Source: Helicobacter sp. MIT 00-7814
GTDB lineage: Bacteria > Campylobacterota > Campylobacteria > Campylobacterales > Helicobacteraceae
Reading direction: 5' to 3'
NCBI RefSeq assembly: GCF_003364115.1
Contig: NZ_NXLL01000006.1
Coordinates: 1 to 64,000, forward strand
DNA length: 64,000 nucleotides
Part shown: positions 8,428 to 15,996 of the stretch, piece after piece
Numbering within the stretch: position 1 is the first letter of the stretch
Layout: every line of letters starts with the position of its first letter
The notes under the pieces: generated by a model
Told to the model about the DNA's origin: nothing
Database searches by the model: none
The model's input: only the letters and a program-made list of their open reading frames with translations
Translations under genes and position numbers: made by a program

Positions 8428-9219
8428 ATGATTTTAAAAGAGAAATTTAAAAAAGAAGGTGATTTTTTATTCCGCTATCGCAGTTACCTGCCTTTGGCGA
8501 TTATTCCGATGTTTTTGCTCTGCCTTTGGAGCTTTGGGCAAAATCTCATTTATATGCAGGGCTTTACGATTTCGCTTATGGGCGTAAGCCCGATGTTTAG
8601 CGGGTATAACATTACGCTTATTCTTTTGGCACTTTTTATTGGCTTGCTAGGGCAATTTGTGAGAATCCTCGTGGCTGGCTATGTCCCGCGCGATACTTCA
8701 GGGCGCAATACAAAAGAACAAAAAGCAAGCGTGCTAAACACCACAGGTATGTATTCGCTTTGTCGCAATCCGCTGTATCTCGGAAATTTTTTGATGATGC
8801 TCTCCCCTATCATTTTGCTTGGGAATTGGCTTTTTGCGCTTGTGTTTGCGCTTGGATTCTGGCTGTATTATGAGCGTATTATTTATGCTGAAGAGGCGTT
8901 TTTGACACAAAAATTTGGCGAGGAATATTTAGCTTGGGCGAAAAACACACCAGCTTTTTTGCCAAACTTTAAAGCGTATAAAAAAAGCGAGCTTGATTTT
9001 AGTATGAAATCAATGCTTAAAAGAGAATACCACTCGCTTTTTGGCTTGGCAGTTTCGCTTGGCTTTGCGTATTATATGATTGCGTTGTATGTTTTTAGAA
9101 GTTTCAAAGTCCCGCTTGAGCCGATTTTAAGCGTGTTTTTTGTGCTATGCGCGGTGATTTATGTCACTATGTTAATTTTAGTTAAGAAAACAAAGCTTTT
9201 TGAAGTCGAGGGACGCTAA
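8428..9219 (+). CDS. Membrane methyltransferase of the ICMT/PEMT-like family
   Basis: A 263-residue polytopic membrane protein of the isoprenylcysteine carboxyl-/phospholipid-methyltransferase-like superfamily. The S-adenosylmethionine site is recognisable as GMYSLCRNPLYLGN, then a paired Glu (YYERIIYAEEAFL) and FGEEYLAWAKNTPAFLPNF. Roughly six or seven hydrophobic segments are visible, with an extra C-terminal pair (1045-1180 of the gene frame region). The substrate is unknown and may be a lipid or an isoprenoid-type group. It follows lon by 47 bases and has an AAGGAGG ribosome site. Confidence 0.8.
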   Translation: MILKEKFKKEGDFLFRYRSYLPLAIIPMFLLCLWSFGQNLIYMQGFTISLMGVSPMFSGYNITLILLALFIGLLGQFVRILVAGYVPRDTSGRNTKEQKASVLNTTGMYSLCRNPLYLGNFLMMLSPIILLGNWLFALVFALGFWLYYERIIYAEEAFLTQKFGEEYLAWAKNTPAFLPNFKAYKKSELDFSMKSMLKREYHSLFGLAVSLGFAYYMIALYVFRSFKVPLEPILSVFFVLCAVIYVTMLILVKKTKLFEVEGR

Positions 9220-9266
9220 GTTAAATATCTTTTATTACAATCTTTCCTTTTCCGTGTGAAAACCTA

Positions 9267-9319
9267 GCGCTTATAAAAAAGCGCGCATATCGCTTAGATT
9301 TTCAACAATCTAAGCTTTT
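9267..9319 (+). promoter_or_regulatory. Two-hairpin leader ending in a terminator-like stem
   Basis: Hairpin 1 is GCGCTT (9267-9272) paired with AAGCGC (9279-9284). Hairpin 2 has a perfect 9-bp stem (9292-9300 with 9307-9315, loop TTCAAC) followed directly by TTTT. It ends only 12 bases before the ATG of the next gene. No promoter fits in between, so it either terminates upstream transcription or acts as an attenuator. Confidence 0.55.
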
Positions 9320-9331
9320 AAAGCCCAAAAA

Positions 9332-10525
9332 ATGGATATTCCACAAACTCATTCTCTTATTTTAGATTCTCTTCCGCTTGGCAAGCTTTTTTTCTTGCGT
9401 TTGGAGAATGCCTTTTTACTCGCGCAAAAGGGCGACTGCATCGCGCTTACAAGCAAACTTGATAATTTAGAGCATGAGTTGCTTTCATGGTGTCAATTTA
9501 AAGGCGAGCGGTTTTTAGAAAAAAAGGCGCAAAAACACTGCTTCACTTATCTTTTGCAAAAGCGCTCTCACACGGCTTTTCCACATTTTCAAGTCCCACA
9601 GCAAAACTCTCTTTTGTCACTAGCGCCAGATGATTTGGGACTTGCTGCGCGCGGGAGCATTACAGAAATCGCTAGCCCAAATTATTATTTTGAACTCACT
9701 TCAAAGCAAGATATTTGGAGTGAGAAGCTAGAAAAGCTCTATGAAGATTCTAAACTTTCACAATGGAGCGCCACGCATGATATTACATGGAGTGAGATTC
9801 CATCATATTCCCCAGCACTTGAGTTTGCCACCGCGCAGATTATGACTTATTTGGTGGAGAATGAGTTTTCCGCGTTGTATGTGCCCTCAAAGTTTTTGTC
9901 AAAAATTTCACCCTATTATTATGAAGTGCCGCTTTTGCTTAGCTCTATTATTGGCGATGAGGCGCGGCATATAGAGGTTTTTATTAAGCGTGCAAATGCC
10001 ACAGGGCTTGGGCTTCAATACTCCACACGCACCACGCAACAAAGCCTTTTTACGCTTTTTAAGGAAGATGATTATTTGAAATCTAGCTTTTTGCTTCACA
10101 TTATGGGGGAAGGAACATTTGTGGATTTATTGCATTTTTTGGAATCTCATGCCAAAGATGCGCCCACAAAAAAGCTTCTCTATCTCGCGCGCAAAGATGA
10201 AATGCGCCATGTGGCGTATGGAATGAATAACATCAAAAACGCGCTTTTGTGTAATCCGCAAAAAGTTGAGATTCTTAAAAATGCTGTTTTTAAGCGCAAG
10301 CAGTATTTAGATGAGCTAAGTGGAGAATCTACCTTGCTTTTAGAATCTCTTTGCGTATTTGCAGGCGGGGGCGAACAAAGCGCACAAATAAAAAGAGGCT
10401 TTGAAAAGCTAGAAAATCTTAAAACAAAAATGCAAAAAAATCGCACAAAAAGGCTCATAGAATGCGGGATAGACGCGGAGCTAGCGCATGAAATGAGCAA
10501 GGCGCACACGCCAAATTTTATGTAA
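9332..10525 (+). CDS. TusA-like/ferritin-like diiron fusion protein
   Basis: A 397-residue cytoplasmic protein I do not recognise as a named enzyme. Residues 8-78 look like a TusA/SirA-type fold (conserved GDCIALT, then LLSWCQFKGERFLE) but lack the N-terminal Cys-Pro active site of TusA. Residues 160-300 form a ferritin-like four-helix domain with a full set of putative diiron ligands: Glu178, Glu210-x2-His213 (DEARH), Glu260 (GEGTF) and Glu290-x2-His293 (DEMRH). This predicts an O2- or peroxide-activating carboxylate-bridged diiron site, or iron binding. There is no clear Shine-Dalgarno before the ATG and a strong hairpin stands just upstream, so translation may be regulated. It is followed by a flavoprotein and a PhnD-like gene. 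Domains are seen by pattern; function is inference. Confidence 0.6.
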   Translation: MDIPQTHSLILDSLPLGKLFFLRLENAFLLAQKGDCIALTSKLDNLEHELLSWCQFKGERFLEKKAQKHCFTYLLQKRSHTAFPHFQVPQQNSLLSLAPDDLGLAARGSITEIASPNYYFELTSKQDIWSEKLEKLYEDSKLSQWSATHDITWSEIPSYSPALEFATAQIMTYLVENEFSALYVPSKFLSKISPYYYEVPLLLSSIIGDEARHIEVFIKRANATGLGLQYSTRTTQQSLFTLFKEDDYLKSSFLLHIMGEGTFVDLLHFLESHAKDAPTKKLLYLARKDEMRHVAYGMNNIKNALLCNPQKVEILKNAVFKRKQYLDELSGESTLLLESLCVFAGGGEQSAQIKRGFEKLENLKTKMQKNRTKRLIECGIDAELAHEMSKAHTPNFM

Positions 10526-10566
10526 GAATCTAAAAAGTTTTTAGCAGTATTTTAAGATTCTAAAGT

Positions 10567-10608
10567 ATTGCTAAGGGCTTAACCCTTAATAAGCAATCCG
10601 TTGGATTG
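10567..10608 (+). promoter_or_regulatory. Leader with mutually exclusive hairpins
   Basis: Stem A: TAAGGG (10572-10577) with CCCTTA (10583-10588), extended by ATTGCT (10567-10572) with AGCAAT (10592-10597) across a small bulge. Stem B: CAATCC (10594-10599) with GGATTG (10603-10608). AGCAAT cannot be in both, so the RNA has two alternative folds. Stem B ends 14 bases before the ribosome site (AAGGAG, 10624-10629). Confidence 0.5.
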
Positions 10609-10634
10609 AAACACAAACTACATAAGGAGCATTT

Positions 10635-11759
10635 ATGCTAACACTTCAAAATCTTACAACCTACACACAAGAATTTGGGCGCAAACACATAGCCCCACTG
10701 ACAAAACGCACTGACGAGGAGGGGAGATTCCCACAAGAGGCGTATGAGGCGCTTAAAAAAGAAGGCTTTATGGGATTGCTTGTCCCTAAGGAATATGGCG
10801 GTTTAGGCGGGGGGAATTTCGAGCATGCGCAAGTGTGCTACAACCTCGCGCAGTTTTGCGCCACAACCGCGCTTTGCTATATGATGCATAATACCGGCAC
10901 AGCGTGTTTGGTGGCATTTGGAAGTGAGGAGCTCAAAAATGAGCTTTTGCCAAAAATCGCAAAAGGTGAGGTGAGCCTTGCACTTGCATTTAGTGAAAGT
11001 GGCTCGGGGACGCATTTTGGCGCACCTGATATTACAGAATCTCAAAATGGCACAAAGCGCATTTTAAATGGGCGCAAAAGCTTTGTAACTTCCGCGCAGC
11101 ACGCAAATTTCTATCTCACCTATACAAATTCCTGCCAAATTGCAGGGGCGAAAAACACTTGGCTTGTGAGTAAAGATTCTCAAAATCTCGTGCATGAGAC
11201 AAGCACTTGGAATGGGCTTGGTATGCGCGGAAACGCTTCAATGCCTGTGCAGTATAATAATGTCGAGCTTGAGGAAAAATGGCGCATTGGCAAAGAGGGC
11301 GAGGGAGAGACGCAAGCAGGCTTAGTGGTGATGTATTTTGTCGCGGGGCTTGGCGCGGTGTATAGCGGGCTTGGGAATGCAGCGTATGAATGTGCGCTTG
11401 CGCACACAAAGGAGCGCAAATACACTTCTGGTAGCGCGCTCAAAGATGTTGAGCTTGTGAGAATCCACCTCGCAGATCTTTATACAAAAGCCCAAAGCTC
11501 AATCGCGCTCGTGCTTGATGCGGCAAAGAGCTTTGATGAAGTTGGCGCGGCGGCTGCGCCCAAAATATTTGCGTGTCGCATTAACGCAACGCATAATGTG
11601 ATGGATATTTGCACGCTTGCTTTAAGGCTAGGCGGAGGCAAGGCGTATAATAAGGCATTGCCGCTGGAGCGCTATATGCGCGATGCGCTTGCTTCACAAG
11701 TAATGGCACCGAGCCTAGATGTGCTGAAAATGTGGCTAGGAGATGCGATTACAGGCTAA
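10635..11759 (+). CDS. Acyl-CoA dehydrogenase-fold flavoprotein lacking the usual catalytic Glu
   Basis: A 374-residue member of the acyl-CoA dehydrogenase superfamily. Family features are clear: LLVPKEYGGLGGG (48-60), LALAFSESGSGTHFG (115-129) and C-terminal ALRLGGGKAYNKALPLERYMRDA. Where true dehydrogenases carry the C-terminal catalytic Glu (YEGT-like motif), this protein reads VMAPSLDVLK (356-365). Loss of that base is typical of superfamily members that act as flavin monooxygenases (the DszC/SfnC type) or on non-CoA substrates. It may therefore hydroxylate or desulfurise a small molecule. Good ribosome site AAGGAG. The flanking diiron and PhnD-like genes suggest a shared pathway. Confidence 0.7.
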   Translation: MLTLQNLTTYTQEFGRKHIAPLTKRTDEEGRFPQEAYEALKKEGFMGLLVPKEYGGLGGGNFEHAQVCYNLAQFCATTALCYMMHNTGTACLVAFGSEELKNELLPKIAKGEVSLALAFSESGSGTHFGAPDITESQNGTKRILNGRKSFVTSAQHANFYLTYTNSCQIAGAKNTWLVSKDSQNLVHETSTWNGLGMRGNASMPVQYNNVELEEKWRIGKEGEGETQAGLVVMYFVAGLGAVYSGLGNAAYECALAHTKERKYTSGSALKDVELVRIHLADLYTKAQSSIALVLDAAKSFDEVGAAAAPKIFACRINATHNVMDICTLALRLGGGKAYNKALPLERYMRDALASQVMAPSLDVLKMWLGDAITG

Positions 11760-11787
11760 AGTGCTTTAGAGAGTCTGCGGATTCTCA

Positions 11788-11891
11788 TCAACCAAAAAAA
11801 GGTTGAGTATGTGCGCGGAGCTGAAAACAAAGCGGAATTTATTTCCGCGAAGTTGAAAGCGGAGCGGAGGCGGAGTGCGATTTACTCGCAC
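11788..11891 (+). promoter_or_regulatory. Leader with three hairpins before the PhnD-like gene
   Basis: Three perfect 6-bp stems follow one another: TCAACC/GGTTGA around A7 (11788-11806), GCGGAA/TTCCGC around TTTAT (11832-11848) and GTGCGA/TCGCAC around TTTAC (11875-11891). The last two share the same 6-5-6 layout and nearly the same loop. They lie in the 159-base gap before the ATG at 11919. They could bind a protein or ligand, or be a small RNA. Confidence 0.45.
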
Positions 11892-11918
11892 GGAGACGAT
11901 ACAATAAAAAGGAATAGC

Positions 11919-12803
11919 ATGAAAACACTACTTCTAGGGGCTGTGGCATACGATCCAAAAGTCGTGCCTATTTGGGATATTATCCGCGATTATAGTAATG
12001 AGTGGGGCTTGAAGCTTGATTATGTGCTTTTTAGCAATTATGAGCGTCAAGTGGAATCCCTTCTTGCAGGGCATATTGACATCGCGTGGAATACAAATGT
12101 CGCGTGGATTCGGACATTACACAGGACGCAAGGCAAGGCAAAGGCGCTCATCATGCGCGATACAGACAAAAATTTTACGACAAAATTTGTCACGCGCAAG
12201 GGAAGCGGGATTAAGGATTTGCAGGATTTGAAAGGCAAGCGCTTTGGGCTTGGAAGTTTAGATTCTGCGCAGGCGGCGATTTTGGGCTTGTATTATCTAC
12301 AGCAGGCAAAAATTACGCCAAATATTGTGGAGTTTAGCTCACCTGATGCATGCGGGCGTGGTACAGAAAAAAATAGCGCAAAAAGCGATAACGCAAGCCT
12401 TTCTGTCGTGCGCTTTAATAGCGATTTGGGCAAGCATGGTGATACAGGCAGAAGCGAATTTGATGTGCTTGATGCGATAAAAAGAGGCGAGCTAGATGCT
12501 GGCAGTATCGGCTCAAGCACATGGGTGAGAATCCTAAGCGAAGGAAGTTACCCAGAGATTGAGAGTTTTTGGAGCACGCCCGGATATTGTCATTGCAATT
12601 TTAGCGTTTTGCCAAGTTTAGAATCAAACGCGCAGGAGGCATTTTGTGAAATGCTTTTAAGTCAAAATGAGAAAAAAAGCGAACCATTGATTGCAAAAAT
12701 GATGCAAATGGAAGGCTTAAATGAGTGGATACGCGTAGGCGAGACAGAATTGCGCGATTATGCAGTGTTGCAAAAGGCAATGGAAGAGCAAAATTTATTG
12801 TAA
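11919..12803 (+). CDS. PhnD/SsuA-like substrate-binding protein without signal peptide
   Basis: A 294-residue protein of the type 2 periplasmic-binding fold, closest to PhnD (phosphonate) and related ABC binding proteins. It starts MKTLLLGAVAYDPKVVPIW and has DIAWNTNVAW, the LKGKRFGLGS domain-crossing motif, a KHGDTGRSEFDVLDAI block and DAGSIGSSTW. It has no signal peptide or lipobox, so it should stay in the cytoplasm and act as a sensor or carrier rather than a transporter component. No ABC ATPase or permease is adjacent. The ATG at 11919 has AAAAAGGA upstream; the open frame to 11811 is leader sequence. Ligand unknown. Confidence 0.7.
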   Translation: MKTLLLGAVAYDPKVVPIWDIIRDYSNEWGLKLDYVLFSNYERQVESLLAGHIDIAWNTNVAWIRTLHRTQGKAKALIMRDTDKNFTTKFVTRKGSGIKDLQDLKGKRFGLGSLDSAQAAILGLYYLQQAKITPNIVEFSSPDACGRGTEKNSAKSDNASLSVVRFNSDLGKHGDTGRSEFDVLDAIKRGELDAGSIGSSTWVRILSEGSYPEIESFWSTPGYCHCNFSVLPSLESNAQEAFCEMLLSQNEKKSEPLIAKMMQMEGLNEWIRVGETELRDYAVLQKAMEEQNLL

Positions 12804-12856
12804 GAAATTTTGGGGATTTGTGTAAGCTAGGATTTTGCAAGCTGTTTAAAAGCTAA

Positions 12857-12933
12857 TGGTGTCAAGGGGGAGACTTGAACTCCCGACCTCCGGCTTATGA
12901 GACCAGCGCTCTAACCAGCTGAGCTACCCTGAC
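12857..12933 (-). tRNA. tRNA-Met (anticodon CAT)
   Basis: A 77-nt cloverleaf with encoded CCA. The acceptor stem GTCAGGG pairs with CCTTGAC; the D arm GCTC/GAGC and T arm GGGAG/CTCCC are intact. The anticodon loop is CTCATAA with anticodon CAT. The first base pair is G-C, and the anticodon stem lacks the three G-C pairs of initiators, so it looks like an elongator. A CAT tRNA modified to read ATA (Ile) is the alternative. Confidence 0.93.
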
Positions 12934-13007
12934 TTAATTTTGCACCATCTTGCGCCTTTGAAAAACACGCGCTATTTTAGAAAATCTTTGCTTAATAAGC
13001 TATTAAG

Positions 13008-13556
13008 CTAGATTCCATTGCTGTAAGCTTCGCGCTGAATCTGCATGAGCGCATTTTTGTAGCGCGTGATTTGCTGTTCTACCTTCTCATTATCCACGCC
13101 AAAGGCTTTGTATTTATCCTGCAATGCCTTATGTGCGGAATCTATCTCCTTGCGCCCTTGATAAAAATCCGTAAAGCGATACAAGCTTTGCGCCATAATC
13201 ATTTTTTCACCTTCACTTAGCCCCTCGCTTGCGCGCAAAAACGCTCGATATTCCTCATCACTCATACGCTCTAAAATCTGTAGTCCATAAGTAATGCGCG
13301 GTTCTTTAAACTCATATTGTGCTTTTTCTTTTTGCTTAGAATCTGCCTCTTTTGTGGAATCTATACGCGCATTTTGCGAAATATCTTGCGTGGCATTTTG
13401 CGCGTTTGGATTCTCTAAACCTTCTAAGTTCTGCGGATTCTGCGGATTTTTGGTATTTAGAGAATCTTGCCCTTCTAAGTTAGATTCTTTAGTATTAGAT
13501 TCTCTTTTTTGTGTCAAAGGATTTGTGAAAGAATTATTAAGCGGGGTTATCTGCAC
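13008..13556 (-). CDS. Hypothetical protein with Asn/Gln-rich N-terminus
   Basis: A 182-residue protein I do not recognise. Residues 1-80 are low-complexity and rich in Asn, Gln, Ser and Lys, with several NPQN-type repeats. Residues 85-182 are predicted helical (ILERMSDEEYRAFLRAS, MIMAQSLYRFTDFY, VEQQITRYKNAL). No signal peptide or membrane segment. It is transcribed toward the tRNA gene and is divergent from argD. A perfect 8-bp hairpin (12990-13008) overlaps its stop codon and may end the transcript. Confidence 0.55.
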   Translation of the reverse strand: MQITPLNNSFTNPLTQKRESNTKESNLEGQDSLNTKNPQNPQNLEGLENPNAQNATQDISQNARIDSTKEADSKQKEKAQYEFKEPRITYGLQILERMSDEEYRAFLRASEGLSEGEKMIMAQSLYRFTDFYQGRKEIDSAHKALQDKYKAFGVDNEKVEQQITRYKNALMQIQREAYSNGI

Positions 13557-13623
13557 GCATTGCTCCCAAAATTAAAGATGTGGTTAAGTGAGAGTTAAAG
13601 CAAAAATCGCGCCAAATTTCTGC

Positions 13624-13629
13624 TATAAT
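13624..13629 (+). promoter_or_regulatory. -10 element for argD
   Basis: Perfect TATAAT 46 bases upstream of the argD start, in the divergent gap with the hypothetical gene at 13008-13556. Confidence 0.55.
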
Positions 13630-13674
13630 CTTTCCTTTTTGCTGGCAAAATTTTCAAATTTTTAAGGAGCAGTT

Positions 13675-14907
13675 ATGGATTCTCATAAATTGCAAAAAAT
13701 CATACAAATGGATAGCGCGTATGTTTTTAACACCTATGCGCGTCAAAAAGTCGCCTTTATCAAAGGCAAAGGCGCGAAACTGCAAGATACAAAAGGGCGC
13801 GAATATATTGATTTTGGCTCTGGCATTGGCGTGTGTGGCTTAGGACATGGGAATAAGGTTTTAGCAAAGGCGCTTAAAAAAAGTGCAAAAACGCTTATCC
13901 ACACTTCAAATCTCTACTACATTGCCCCGCAAGCAAAGCTCGCAAAGCGCCTCATTAAGTATTATCAAAAAGATATGGATAAAAAAGAGCCTATGCGCGT
14001 GTTTTTTGCAAACTCTGGCGCGGAAGCAAATGAATGCGCCATTAAACTTGCGCGCAAATTTGGCGAAAAAAGCGCGCCAAATGGCGAGGACAGATACAAA
14101 ATCATTACGCTAGATTCTAGCTTCCATGGGCGCACGATAGCTTCTCTTAAAGCCACAGGGCAGGATAAGTTTCATCAACATTTTGGTCCTTATCCTGATG
14201 GTTTTGTGCGCGCAAAGGATATTAAAGACATTAAAAATGTCGTAGATTCTCACACTTGCGCGGTGCTTTTAGAGCTTGTGCAGGGCGAAGGTGGCGTATG
14301 CGCGATGGATAAAAAAGAAGTGCAAGAATTAGAAAAATTTTGCAAGCAAAAAAATATCCTTTTGATGGTTGATGAGGTGCAAAGCGGGATTTATCGCAGT
14401 GGCGAGATTTTTGCTTCAAAACTTTATGGAATCTCCCCTGATGTCATCACCACTGCTAAGGGCTTAGGCGGTGGCGTGCCAATAGGCGCGTGTATGAGCA
14501 AAAAAATTAATGTATTTGCGCTAGGTGATCATGGAAGCACTTTTGGGGGGAATTTCCTTGCTACAAATGCCGGGCTAAAGGTGCTAAAAACGCTAGAATC
14601 TATGCGCAAAAGCTCCGAGCTTGAATACACAATAAATTATTTCCACAATCGCTTAGATTCTCTACTTGCCAAATACCCAAAAACTTTTAGCAAAAAAACC
14701 GGCTTAGGGCTTATGTGCGGGCTTGAGGTGAAAGATTCTCAAAATTATGCAAAGATTTTAGAATCTTGCTTTAAAGCGCGTGTGCTGGTGCTAAAATCCG
14801 GGAAAAATGTTTTGCGATTCCTCCCGCCACTAAATATCACAAAAAGCGAAGTTGATGAAGGATTTAAACGCATAGAAACAGCCCTAACTCAGCTCAAACT
14901 CAAATAA
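13675..14907 (+). CDS. argD: Acetylornithine/succinyldiaminopimelate aminotransferase
   Basis: PLP-dependent class III aminotransferase of arginine (and often lysine) synthesis. The PLP lysine is Lys262 in TTAKGLGGG, the ring-nitrogen Asp is Asp233 in LMVDEVQSG, and SGAEANE (114-120) and SSFHGRT (148-153) bind the cofactor phosphate. 410 residues. The ribosome site AAGGAG is well placed. The midA gene follows after 10 bases, so the two form an operon. Confidence 0.93.
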   Translation: MDSHKLQKIIQMDSAYVFNTYARQKVAFIKGKGAKLQDTKGREYIDFGSGIGVCGLGHGNKVLAKALKKSAKTLIHTSNLYYIAPQAKLAKRLIKYYQKDMDKKEPMRVFFANSGAEANECAIKLARKFGEKSAPNGEDRYKIITLDSSFHGRTIASLKATGQDKFHQHFGPYPDGFVRAKDIKDIKNVVDSHTCAVLLELVQGEGGVCAMDKKEVQELEKFCKQKNILLMVDEVQSGIYRSGEIFASKLYGISPDVITTAKGLGGGVPIGACMSKKINVFALGDHGSTFGGNFLATNAGLKVLKTLESMRKSSELEYTINYFHNRLDSLLAKYPKTFSKKTGLGLMCGLEVKDSQNYAKILESCFKARVLVLKSGKNVLRFLPPLNITKSEVDEGFKRIETALTQLKLK

Positions 14908-14917
14908 GTTTTCAAAT

Positions 14918-15967
14918 ATGCTTCCCCTTAGCGCTTGGCTAGAATCTTCGCTCTATGGAGAAAATGGCTACTACAATAATCCCGCGCGCGTGGGGAAAGA
15001 GGGCGATTTTTACACCTCTGTGAGCGTGAGTAGATTTTTTGGCGCTGGGATTGCAAACTACATTTTAAAGCTTTTAGAATCTAGCTCTTTGCGCCTTCCT
15101 TTATATATTGTCGAAATTGGCGCACACAAGGGCTTCTTGCTCAAAGATATTGCGGATTTTTTGTGCGCGCTTGGCAAAGATTCTCTTTTTTCTCAACTTC
15201 ATTTTTACACTATCGAGCCTTTGGCGCAATTGCAAATAGCACAAAAGGCGACCTTGAGAGATCTTACAAATTTTTGCGTGTATGATTCCCTGCAAAGCTT
15301 AGAATCCACGCTCACACCAAACGCACAAAGTCTTTTTTTTGTTAGCAATGAGTTGCTTGATAGCTTTTGCGTGGATATTTTTTTGCAAGATTCAATGTTT
15401 TTTGTTGATGGAAACTGCGGGCGGTGGGTTGAAAGCAAAAAGTGTGATCTAAGCTGGGCGCAAAAAGACTTGCGCGCTAGCTTAGAAAAGCTCAAATTAA
15501 ATGGCGCGTATCCGCCAAATCTAAAACCATTTCTAACCCAAATCGCCAAATGTGCTAAAAAAAGCCAAAGTGCGTATTTTCTCACCTTTGATTATGACAA
15601 ACTCGGCGCGCAAAACCCTAGCTCCTTTATCCGCGCGTATAAAAATCATCAAGTTTTTAGCTTTGAAGAGATACAAAATCTTGGCTTTAACGCGTTTTAT
15701 CAAGTTGCGGATATGACGGCGGATGTGGATTTTGAGTTTGTGGCGCATTTATTTGAAAATCTGGAGTTTTTTCAAGTCTTTAACAAAGCGCAAAATAAGG
15801 TGCTATTAGAAGAATGCGCGCTTTTTGAAGTGGTGGAAAGCTTTGAGAAAAGCTGTGATTTTAGCCTGTATCAAAAAGAGGCTGCGAAACTGCGCGCTTT
15901 GCTTGATCCCCAGATTTTGGGCGAGCGCTTTAGGGGTGTATGTTTTTGTTATAATGCGCCACTTTAA
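14918..15967 (+). CDS. MidA/NDUFAF7-family SAM-dependent methyltransferase
   Basis: A 349-residue protein of the MidA family (mitochondrial NDUFAF7, which methylates an arginine of a complex I subunit). Diagnostic features are ARVGKEGDFYTSVSVSRFFG near the N-terminus, the SAM-binding strand YIVEIGAHKGFLLKDI and SNELLDSFCVDIF. The bacterial substrate is not established; complex I assembly is a plausible inference. Coupled to argD by a 10-base gap. Confidence 0.82.
   Translation: MLPLSAWLESSLYGENGYYNNPARVGKEGDFYTSVSVSRFFGAGIANYILKLLESSSLRLPLYIVEIGAHKGFLLKDIADFLCALGKDSLFSQLHFYTIEPLAQLQIAQKATLRDLTNFCVYDSLQSLESTLTPNAQSLFFVSNELLDSFCVDIFLQDSMFFVDGNCGRWVESKKCDLSWAQKDLRASLEKLKLNGAYPPNLKPFLTQIAKCAKKSQSAYFLTFDYDKLGAQNPSSFIRAYKNHQVFSFEEIQNLGFNAFYQVADMTADVDFEFVAHLFENLEFFQVFNKAQNKVLLEECALFEVVESFEKSCDFSLYQKEAAKLRALLDPQILGERFRGVCFCYNAPL
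15950..15955 (+). promoter_or_regulatory. -10 element for the uvrD-like gene
   Basis: Perfect TATAAT inside the last codons of midA, 42 bases before the helicase start. Confidence 0.5.
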
Positions 15968-15996
15968 GACAGACAACTTTTTAAGGACAAAAAATT

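Noticed and set aside
11900-11905. TACAAT as a promoter for the PhnD-like gene
   Set aside because: It is too close to the ribosome site; the transcript would start in or after the Shine-Dalgarno sequence.
12990-13008. Hairpin TTAATA/TATTAA type as a strong terminator
   Set aside because: The stem is perfect but AT-rich and no T-run follows on the minus strand; mentioned only with the neighbouring gene.
15331-15338. T8 tract inside midA as a phase-variation site
   Set aside because: The frame is intact and eight T is short compared with the T14 tracts; no sign of an OFF state.
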